Below, in pieces: positions 28,464 to 35,401 of a stretch of DNA of 64,000 nucleotides (the first letter of the stretch is position 1; the number at the start of each line of letters is the position of its first letter). Source of the DNA: Pseudomonas kribbensis. Its GTDB lineage: Bacteria; Pseudomonadota; Gammaproteobacteria; Pseudomonadales; Pseudomonadaceae. The stretch spans positions 6,118,501 to 6,182,500 of the forward strand of contig NZ_CP029608.1 of assembly GCF_003352185.1 (NCBI RefSeq), given 5' to 3'. The translations under genes were made by a program, and so were the position numbers. The notes below the pieces were generated by a model. The model made no database searches, was not told the origin of the DNA, and saw only the letters and a program-made list of their open reading frames with translations.

Positions 28464-29567
28464 CTAGCGAAAATCCTCTGCGCTTTTGGGTCGCGCCTCC
28501 AACCCGAAATCCGCCAACCGATGTACGTAAGCATGACCACCGGCATTACAGGACTGCCGGAATACAACTTTGTCCCCCTTTAGCACCGTCAGATAACTCA
28601 CGAAGGCCTGGTTAACCAGGTAGGTGTACGCACCGCTTTTGAACTTGATGATGTTCAGGTTCACGCTGCCTTCCGACGCATCTACAACAAAGAACTTTCC
28701 CTTGGGTGGCATAGCGCTCTTCGGGTAGACCATCTCGATGTTCCCCGGCACACCATAACGGTACTGAACAGAACCGGCCGTGGGTTTGCTGTTTCCCGTC
28801 GCACAAACAGAAACCGTCTTGCCGCCCTCCAGCGGGCAGCTGAAGTAGATGTCTTCGTCATCCGAGCACAACGTTCCATCCTGCCCGCCCTTCAATGGTG
28901 CCGTCTCCTGCGAAACACGCTCCGGCGCTTTCGCGATATCAGCACAGTTGGACAGGCAAACCAGCTTCGAAAGATCCGGATCATCGCTTTCAGTGAACAG
29001 GTAAGTCGCGGAACCATCGCGGTTGCGGGCGTGATAAACGGGAACACTGACGGCCAGCCCTTTGGCCGACACCGGCACCTTGGTATCCCCGCCCGAGACG
29101 ACCCAGCCTTCGGCCTCCCCGCACAACGCCTCCAAAGCGACCTCACTGAACGAATCTTTCGTTGGCACGGCGAACGGCTTGGCATTACCTCGGCAGTCGT
29201 AGCCATGCCAGTAGGGCCCGGTGTTCATATCAATGTCGATCGAGAAAACATAAGCGCCGTCGAGCACCACTTTGCCGCTGTCGTAGGTGAAAACCAGCCA
29301 ACGGCGCGTCTTCGCCTGGGAGTAGTTTTCTTCCTGAAGGATGTAGCGCTCGCCATCTCGGTACAGCCAAAAGCCACTCATCGCCCCAGCCGGTTCCTCC
29401 GTCTCGGAGAGACGCTGCCCGGAGTGTACGTCCACCAGGAAGTTGTCCTTCAGCGCCAGCGCGCATTCGCTGCCAACGTCCCTGCACGACGTGAGTGACG
29501 GGAACATCGGTCCCGCAACCGCAGAGAAAGAACACAGCAATAACGCGATCAAACCTAATCTTTTCAA
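28464..29567 (-). CDS. Exported protein of unknown function, last gene of the vgrG-linked array
   Basis: 367 residues starting at TTG 29567 (MKRLGLIALLLCSFSAVAG, signal peptide cut near residue 19), with AGGTGG 4 nt upstream. The mature part is Cys-rich; pairs such as SCRDVGSEC, YDCRG, LCSDDEDIYFSC and the C-terminal RQSCNAGGHAYVH suggest disulfides in the periplasm. No family recognised. It lies 13 nt below the previous gene. By position it could be an immunity or accessory protein for the upstream peptidoglycan hydrolase; nothing in it proves that. Confidence 0.7.
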   Translation of the reverse strand: MKRLGLIALLLCSFSAVAGPMFPSLTSCRDVGSECALALKDNFLVDVHSGQRLSETEEPAGAMSGFWLYRDGERYILQEENYSQAKTRRWLVFTYDSGKVVLDGAYVFSIDIDMNTGPYWHGYDCRGNAKPFAVPTKDSFSEVALEALCGEAEGWVVSGGDTKVPVSAKGLAVSVPVYHARNRDGSATYLFTESDDPDLSKLVCLSNCADIAKAPERVSQETAPLKGGQDGTLCSDDEDIYFSCPLEGGKTVSVCATGNSKPTAGSVQYRYGVPGNIEMVYPKSAMPPKGKFFVVDASEGSVNLNIIKFKSGAYTYLVNQAFVSYLTVLKGDKVVFRQSCNAGGHAYVHRLADFGLEARPKSAEDFR

Positions 29568-29580
29568 CTTGCCACCTGTT

Positions 29581-30573
29581 TCAAAGCGAGTAATCCATCA
29601 CTTCTTCCAGCCGCCAGCATGGCCCACGGACAAACCGATACTCGAAGACATAATCGGTATCCGGTTTCTGCAGGATGGCGACGGCGTGATCACCCTGCTC
29701 TTCCTTGATGGTCAACGTCAGGCCCTGAGCCTCTCGCTTCGCTGCATCCGGAATGATCGGGAACTTGAGCTGATCGCCGCTGAGGCTGCTTTTCTGCATC
29801 TCAGGCTCGGGATCACCGGCCACGGTCGTGACCATTTTCAGCGGCTGCTGGACGAAGGCTTTCTGCACCGCTGCGCGTTCAGAGAAGGCTGAGAGGAACG
29901 TTGAAAAGTTGGGTGAGGGACAAGCAGCACTGGCCTTGTCACCATCAGTTTTGAGTGGCTTCTGACGGTTGCCCTGTTCCAGTTTCGAATCCGAAATCAT
30001 CCTTCCATCCAGATCCGCCAAGTACTTCTTGATGCTCGCCGCATCCTTGTAAGCACACTCGACTTCTAAGCCATCTTCCCGATTGATACCGTCAAGGCAG
30101 TTCTGTAACTCAGGATCTGGCAGGTCACCCCGAAAGAACTGCAAAGCCAAGTGGTCACCGTCCTTGAAGAGCGGAAGTTCCAGCACCGAATAGGAATCTC
30201 CATCGAAATGCTCGTGCAGAACTTTGTGTTTTGTCAGGACAAACATGGACTTCCCCGCTCGCTCAGGGAATTTGCGCTCGAAGAAGAACACCGAGGCAAT
30301 TTGTTCGCCTTCAACCTTCCACACATAATTCAGCGAAGGTTTCACCACATTCATGGGCGTGTAGAAAATCTCGGCATCTGGCACATGCACGTCTCTAACC
30401 TGATCCTTAAGGTTGTTCTTCAAAAAAAACACCGTGATCTTTTGATCACCCAACGAAGCAACCACCGGGGGATGCAGTTCTCCGATGGTTTGTGGGTCGC
30501 TTGCCGATGCCGGCTGAGTCGACAAGCCGGCGATGAGGCCGAGCGTACCTAAACAACTTGAGAATCTGGTCAA
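29581..30573 (-). CDS. Exported two-part protein sharing a module with the gene at 38532
   Basis: 330 residues from a TTG start with AGGGA upstream. The signal peptide ends near STQPASA. Residues about 30-180 form a beta-rich domain of unknown type. From about 218 on (CPSPNFSTFLSAFSERAAVQKAF, later FVRGPCWRLEEVMDYSL) it matches the N-terminal domain of the exported protein encoded at 38532-39557 (CPSSDFVEFVKAFS, VQKAF, FKRGDCWVLNRVEDWTLD). Shared ancestry is clear by eye; function is unknown. Confidence 0.7.
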   Translation of the reverse strand: MTRFSSCLGTLGLIAGLSTQPASASDPQTIGELHPPVVASLGDQKITVFFLKNNLKDQVRDVHVPDAEIFYTPMNVVKPSLNYVWKVEGEQIASVFFFERKFPERAGKSMFVLTKHKVLHEHFDGDSYSVLELPLFKDGDHLALQFFRGDLPDPELQNCLDGINREDGLEVECAYKDAASIKKYLADLDGRMISDSKLEQGNRQKPLKTDGDKASAACPSPNFSTFLSAFSERAAVQKAFVQQPLKMVTTVAGDPEPEMQKSSLSGDQLKFPIIPDAAKREAQGLTLTIKEEQGDHAVAILQKPDTDYVFEYRFVRGPCWRLEEVMDYSL

Positions 30574-30610
30574 TTCCGATCACTTCCCTGCTGATCAATC
30601 TTCTAAATAT

Positions 30611-31372
30611 TTACGCTGACTCAGGTGCGCCGCATTTCAGCTCTTTGATTTGCTCGTCCTGAATTGGAATCACACAGGCGAGGCGCTTCTCTGCCTCTTC
30701 ACGAAGCTCGAACAAGCTGAGCGTCAGCTGTAAACCATCCGCAGTGAATGCATGATCCTCAAACAACGCACTGGCGTAACCATCCCAAAACGATTTGCCG
30801 TTAAAACTGCAAAACCGTTTTGAGGAGAGCACTCGCCAATTGCCCTTGGGCGCGAGGATCTGAACATTGAGGCAGGGGCTGCCAAACGAAGTGACATAAC
30901 GAGCGACCACATCGCCGTATCGTTGCGAAGCAGAACTGGAAACCTTGGCGACATCGACCACTTCACTCGGACCATCCGGGACGACCGCATCCAGGAAGGC
31001 TGCACGCTCTAGACTCATTCTGGCGATGCACTTATTGAGCACCAAGGTGTATGCCTGCGATCCGGGTTCGACATCCGTGGCATCGAGGGGGCAAGTGGTA
31101 TCGCGCAACTTGATCCAGGCCCGCTGCGATTCTTTGGCCACGGCCATGTAAGCCTTTCCTTGTTCAGGCTCAGGCTTCCATCGAGATTCGAATCGCGCCA
31201 TCAGCTTTTTGTAGCTGGCATTGAGTTTTGCATCGGCACTATTGCGGTCGGCTTCCACGCATTGGTCGTATTGCCAGCTCACCGTAATGACTTTGCAGTT
31301 GTCCTCAGCGAGCGCGATTGAAGCGGACAGCAGTCCTAAGGACAACGCGATAAAGCGCACAAACATGTTCAA
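30611..31372 (-). CDS. Exported LprI (DUF1311) domain protein, putative lysozyme inhibitor-like
   Basis: 253 residues from TTG 31372, which has AGGGA at 8 nt; the ATG two codons later is spaced worse. The signal peptide ends at ASIALA. Residues about 25-125 have the LprI pattern: WQYDQCVEADRNSADAKLNASYKKLMARF, then SQRAWIKLRDTTCPLDA and NKCIARMSLERAAFLD, with four conserved Cys. LprI of M. tuberculosis inhibits lysozyme. The C-terminal half is a separate unknown domain. Together with the lysozyme-like effector upstream this makes it the best immunity candidate in the array. It overlaps the previous stop codon (TTGA). Confidence 0.7.
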   Translation of the reverse strand: MNMFVRFIALSLGLLSASIALAEDNCKVITVSWQYDQCVEADRNSADAKLNASYKKLMARFESRWKPEPEQGKAYMAVAKESQRAWIKLRDTTCPLDATDVEPGSQAYTLVLNKCIARMSLERAAFLDAVVPDGPSEVVDVAKVSSSASQRYGDVVARYVTSFGSPCLNVQILAPKGNWRVLSSKRFCSFNGKSFWDGYASALFEDHAFTADGLQLTLSLFELREEAEKRLACVIPIQDEQIKELKCGAPESA

Positions 31373-32217
31373 TGTTTCATTCCCTGAATGACGGATCGCT
31401 CAACTACGCGTTGAGGTATTTTCTGCGCCTTGCCGTCCGCACTCATCGCGTCGCGGTACTGGCTGTAATACCGCTGCGCTTCATCTTTACGATCAAGGCG
31501 CCAGAGTGAATCGGCGATGTTCAACATCAGCACTGTGCGTTTACCGACGGTCTCGACGCCGCGATAAAACTTCAGTGCAAGTTCATCGTTACCGCCCTCG
31601 GCTAGGTAGAAGGCCAGGTCGTTGAGAGCTTGAACATTGCGCGCCGGTGGGTGACAAGCCATATAGGCGTCTGGACTTATAGTGCGAAGATTGAGTTCGA
31701 GTTCTTCCACGCGAGATTGCGGCATCTCAATACTTGAGACTTGATTCAACAAATCCTTTGGAGACGGTGTCGTCAAGGCGAGGTCAAGAACTTCCCCTTC
31801 ACCGGAAGCCCATCGATTGCCCTCCCACTTGCCGTAGCAAAACGTGGCTACGTGCTGACTCAATACGCAACCGGTCTCCATCGAAACGACACCGCAACCA
31901 GTCTCCTCTGTCGGGATTTCTTCACCCTCTTGACCAATGACAACGCCATACTGAGTCTGAAGAAGCAGCACTGTTTTTTTGTCAGGGCTTAGCCAATTGT
32001 AATGCGCTTCGGTACCAACGTCGGAAACATAGAGGGGGAAAGTTTTGCCATTCGCGGTAAACGAGGCGACCGCAGACTCCGGAACAGGCCTGTTCCATGT
32101 CTTGTCCTTAAGCGTCAACATGTGCCCGCCAACCCCGACGATCTGCATGTTCTCCGCCAAGGCATTGGCTGAAGCAAACAGGCTCATGACAATCATCAAC
32201 CACTTAAGGCTGCCCAT
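31369..32217 (-). CDS. Exported protein with C-terminal TPR-like module
   Basis: 282 residues with signal peptide MGSLKWLMIVMSLFASANALA and an AAAGGA site 6 nt before ATG. The N-terminal half is an unknown beta-rich domain with Cys pairs (TGCGVVSMETGC). The C-terminal 90 residues form TPR-like helices (LNDLAFYLAEGG, LALKFYRG, LNIADSLWRLDRKDEAQRYY) ending in KIPQRVVERS. That end is nearly repeated in the protein encoded at 34295-35401. It overlaps the upstream gene by 14 nt. Function unknown. Confidence 0.72.
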   Translation of the reverse strand: MGSLKWLMIVMSLFASANALAENMQIVGVGGHMLTLKDKTWNRPVPESAVASFTANGKTFPLYVSDVGTEAHYNWLSPDKKTVLLLQTQYGVVIGQEGEEIPTEETGCGVVSMETGCVLSQHVATFCYGKWEGNRWASGEGEVLDLALTTPSPKDLLNQVSSIEMPQSRVEELELNLRTISPDAYMACHPPARNVQALNDLAFYLAEGGNDELALKFYRGVETVGKRTVLMLNIADSLWRLDRKDEAQRYYSQYRDAMSADGKAQKIPQRVVERSVIQGMKH

Positions 32218-32752
32218 AATCGATCCTTTTCACCGACGGACTTTCCGACTGCAACTGCCTCTTCGTCACGCCATAAGCCTTGATCAGTTCTTCCCAGGAA
32301 CCCTTCGAACCAAATGAGCGCTGGGTATTATCGAAGCTGTATTGCTCCAATCGCCCGGCCGTCGAGTAATACCCGCGCCATTCAGGGCAAGCACCGCAAC
32401 CGCCGTAGCCGCCTATCGAAACAAGACTGCCCTTGGTGCCTTTCACACAATCCATCGCCACAACCACGTTACTCAGCATCTTCGCTTTCTTACCGTCAGA
32501 CGTGAGCTGTGAAACCTTGTCGATATTGCGGCGCAGCACTTTGCCGCCGATGTTGATCGTCTGGTCGGAGCAAACCGGGATGAGGTGGGTTTCTGCGTCA
32601 TCCACCGTCACGGATCGGCAGGACGAAACCATCACCACTTCAACGCCGCCACATTGCATGACATTGCGCTGGGTGTAGGCGTCCTTGGGAGCGGCGAAAG
32701 CTGGAAGCGAGAGCAACAGCGAAAGGCTGCCCGCGAGAAGATACTGATTCAT
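32204..32752 (-). CDS. Exported Cys-rich protein of unknown function
   Basis: 182 residues from ATG 32752, with signal peptide MNQYLLAGSLSLLLSLPAFA. The mature part has several Cys (MQCGGVEVV, VSSCRSV, PVCSDQ, MDCVKG, YGGCGACPEW) consistent with a disulfide-stabilised periplasmic protein. The frame remains open far upstream of this start but without homologous features and overlapping the next gene. It ends inside the start region of the following gene. No family recognised. Confidence 0.7.
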   Translation of the reverse strand: MNQYLLAGSLSLLLSLPAFAAPKDAYTQRNVMQCGGVEVVMVSSCRSVTVDDAETHLIPVCSDQTINIGGKVLRRNIDKVSQLTSDGKKAKMLSNVVVAMDCVKGTKGSLVSIGGYGGCGACPEWRGYYSTAGRLEQYSFDNTQRSFGSKGSWEELIKAYGVTKRQLQSESPSVKRIDYGQP

Positions 32753-32771
32753 GGAAAATTCCCTTTTGCCG

Positions 32772-33149
32772 TTAACCGGCCTGTTGTCCAGCCAGGCACT
32801 TTGCGTAGCCGTCGGCGAATTTGGCATCGAATGACAGTTCCACCGGCTCTTCCAGTTCAGCCGAGGTGTTGAGCAACACCCGAGTGGCCGGGGTGTATTT
32901 GATCCAGCCGATGGTGCCGGTGCCGTTCGTATCAAAGAGCAACTGGGCTCGCACCATTTCACCGTCGTCTTCATCAATCAACAGATTGACCTTGTCCTTG
33001 CCGACATAGCGAAACGGGAAGTTGCTGCTCCTGACCATTTCGGTGAGATAGCCGTAGCAACTCCCGGCTTCGGCCGTTGCCGGAATGGCGTAGGTGAGGG
33101 GCAACATTAGAAGTGCACTCAGCATGGGCCGAATGGAAATGCGGTTCAT
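32772..33149 (-). CDS. Small exported protein of unknown function
   Basis: 125 residues. AAGGAT precedes ATG 33149. The signal peptide ends near TYAIPATAEA. The mature part of about 95 residues starts GSCYGYLTEMV and ends YAKCLAGQQAG, so the two Cys near its ends could be joined. The middle (PFRYVGKDKVNLLIDEDDGEM) reads as beta strands. It lies 19 nt upstream of the next gene in the array. No family recognised. Confidence 0.68.
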   Translation of the reverse strand: MNRISIRPMLSALLMLPLTYAIPATAEAGSCYGYLTEMVRSSNFPFRYVGKDKVNLLIDEDDGEMVRAQLLFDTNGTGTIGWIKYTPATRVLLNTSAELEEPVELSFDAKFADGYAKCLAGQQAG

Positions 33150-33177
33150 CCAATCATCCTTAATCAAACAGCGGCGA

Positions 33178-33660
33178 TCACAAATCCTTGAACGTCAGCA
33201 GCCGGAACTCGTTGTTCACAAACTCGAAGTAGCGGGTCCTGTAGCGGCTTTCCAGCTCATTACCCTGCGCGTCCTCTTCGGTATCGGCCGCAATGCCGGA
33301 AACAATGAGCAGACGACTATCGGGCTTGTTCGACAGGCTGAAGGTATTGCCGTCGTATGCATTCGGCAGTCCGCCGACAACCTCCCCCGTACGCGCATCC
33401 AGTACTTCGCCGCAAATGGCACTGCCACCACAACCGACTCGGTACAGGATGTAGTGGCCGGCAAAGTTGACCTTGCCTTTGAGTGCCTGTGCACGAGCCT
33501 TATCCATCATCGAGTTGCTGTGTTCTTGCGGCACAGGCTCATGATTAGTGCCGGCGAACACTGGGGTGACGGTGTAATCCTTGAAGTCCGGGTTGGCGGC
33601 GTAAGCCACGGGCATGGCAATGGCTAAGAGACTGCCGAGTAGAACTGAACATCCTTTCAT
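33178..33660 (-). CDS. Exported protein with NFAGHY-GCG motif
   Basis: 160 residues. The signal peptide is MKGCSVLLGSLLAIAMPVAYA and GGAG lies 7 nt before the ATG. The central stretch KVNFAGHYILYRVGCGGSAICGEVLDARTGEVVGGLP is a pattern I have seen in several uncharacterised periplasmic proteins. The two Cys around GCGGSAIC probably pair. The C-terminus ends YFEFVNNEFRLLTF. Function unknown; by context it is a candidate immunity or accessory protein. Confidence 0.7.
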   Translation of the reverse strand: MKGCSVLLGSLLAIAMPVAYAANPDFKDYTVTPVFAGTNHEPVPQEHSNSMMDKARAQALKGKVNFAGHYILYRVGCGGSAICGEVLDARTGEVVGGLPNAYDGNTFSLSNKPDSRLLIVSGIAADTEEDAQGNELESRYRTRYFEFVNNEFRLLTFKDL

Positions 33661-33759
33661 TCTGTAACTCCGTTTTTCATCGGACTAAAGGTTGTCACCT
33701 CGCCATCGCGAACGTTGAGTCCAAGAATCCGCAGAGAGCTAAACCCAAACTCATCTCGC

Positions 33760-34191
33760 TCATTGTTCGCCCTGCTCCCAGTTGCAGCCACTTGCCAGAG
33801 AAGCGTCGATATTCGGGTTAAGAAGGAAGCTATATTTCCTGCCGTTGGACTTCTTGGTGAACACCATCGAAACGCTCATCGCTGCTTGGGTGACCCACTC
33901 ATAGGTTCCCGTGACCTTGCCGTCGATAATCTCGGACCACGTACGGGTGTTTTGTGTGGGTGCGTCCGGGGCAAGTATTTCTTCCTAATGATCCGTCAGT
34001 ACGATAGAAATCGGCGCTTTCGACTTGGCGTATTTAACGAAACCACCCGACCAATTGCTGTCGTGATCATAGAAGGTTCTGAGTTCGAACTTGATCGAGT
34101 GGGTATCATCGAAGCAGTAGTTTTCGGACGTGACCTCGCAGTGGGAGGCAAGGGGAAAAAACGCCATGAATAAAGGGAATAGCTTTTTCAT
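33760..34191 (-). pseudogene. Exported-protein gene interrupted by an in-frame amber codon
   Basis: Starting at ATG 34191, the first 68 codons give a signal peptide (MKKLFPLFMAFFPLASHC) and a short mature part. A TAG at 33985-33987 then stops translation. The same frame continues for 74 more sense codons (EEILAPDAPTQNTRTWSEI, then WVTQAAMSVSMVF) to a TGA at 33760-33762, ending CNWEQGEQ. Sense coding continues without a frame change, and CAG to TAG is a single substitution. So this is a recent nonsense mutation, a suppressed stop or a sequencing error. Confidence 0.7.
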
Positions 34192-34294
34192 CAAAAAATG
34201 CCCAATGGAACAGATCTACCTAGAGCCCATGCAGACCAATGTCATCGGGCAGCAATTAAATTTTTTGATCTTATTAAGCGACTGCACCAGATAG

Positions 34295-35401
34295 TCAAGA
34301 GCCAGATCGTTCCACAACTCTCTTTGGAATTTTCGCAACCTTACCTGACTGCTGCATCATAGAACTATATTTCTTGTAGTTCTCCGCCGCTAATTCCTTT
34401 CGACTTAGACCCCAGTAAGCATCCGCAATATTTAAGTAGGCGACCGTTCTTTCTGGATTTTCAGAAATGACTTTTTTTAGCAGTTCAACAGATTCCGCAT
34501 AGTACCCAGCCTCAGCAAACAAAAAACCAAGATCATTAGACCAACTAACTTTATCAGGGTAGTAGTAAGCCTCAGCTATATAACTCTCAGGCGCGCACGA
34601 TTCGCTATCGCCCCCATCGGCAACAAGCCCCCCCATAGATTTGATTAGTTTGTTTTTGTCATTCCCTTTAAATGCCGCTAGTGCTTGATCAGCCGTCGAC
34701 GCTACAAATGACGACATGAGCTTCTGCCGATTAATTCGACCCTCTTGAATTTCAAAATTTAACTTCTGAAGATACTCAAATGCACCAGCCCCATCAAAAC
34801 TCTCGAGGGACTTGGAAATCAAGTCATTCACAGGTAACACATAGGCACTCTTAAGAGACCGATCACAAGAGTCATTATTAACCGTATACACAAGCTGACT
34901 AACCGCAACTATTTTACGAGCGGCATCATATTGAAACTGAACGTTAAAATTATGTGTGACCTCATCTTCTTTTTTGGTAATTAAGCTCACAACATCTCCT
35001 GCAACGTGCGAGTCCGAATTAAACGTATAAGTCTCCGCCTGAGAATCCACAACACTTATAATTTTATCGACACCTTGCAGAACCGACACTTCAAAGCCAT
35101 CAAAACTACTAGGTGAATACGCATTGTTAATTTTAGCCAATGCAGAATTTGCGCTAAAAATGACTTTTCTTTCCCCCGATACATCAGCAAGCAAAACCAA
35201 TTTATCGGGAAGTGATGCATTATCATTTCTTTCAACTATGAGCTTTTGAGCCCCCATTCCGGAAATCAAATTTATAGCAATCTCTTTTTTCACTCTCTCC
35301 GGGGAAGGAAGATTTTCGCTCGGGTCTCCCCACGAAAACTGACTAGCAAAAGTGGCAAACAAAAAAATCTGTAGCCCCAAAACCTTTTTTGAACTAATCA
35401 C
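34295..35401 (-). CDS. Exported protein with C-terminal TPR-like module (AT-rich gene)
   Basis: 368 residues from GTG 35401, which overlaps the effector stop by 4 nt (GTGA) and has CAGGAG 8 nt upstream, so translation is coupled to the effector gene. The signal peptide is MISSKKVLGLQIFLFATFASQFSWG. The N-terminal 250 residues are unknown. The last 100 residues (NDLGFLFAEAGYYAESVELL, YLNIADAYWGLSRKELAAENYKKY, KIPKRVVERS) repeat the C-terminus of the protein at 31369-32217. The coupling makes this the first candidate for cognate immunity protein. Confidence 0.75.
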   Translation of the reverse strand: MISSKKVLGLQIFLFATFASQFSWGDPSENLPSPERVKKEIAINLISGMGAQKLIVERNDNASLPDKLVLLADVSGERKVIFSANSALAKINNAYSPSSFDGFEVSVLQGVDKIISVVDSQAETYTFNSDSHVAGDVVSLITKKEDEVTHNFNVQFQYDAARKIVAVSQLVYTVNNDSCDRSLKSAYVLPVNDLISKSLESFDGAGAFEYLQKLNFEIQEGRINRQKLMSSFVASTADQALAAFKGNDKNKLIKSMGGLVADGGDSESCAPESYIAEAYYYPDKVSWSNDLGFLFAEAGYYAESVELLKKVISENPERTVAYLNIADAYWGLSRKELAAENYKKYSSMMQQSGKVAKIPKRVVERSGS

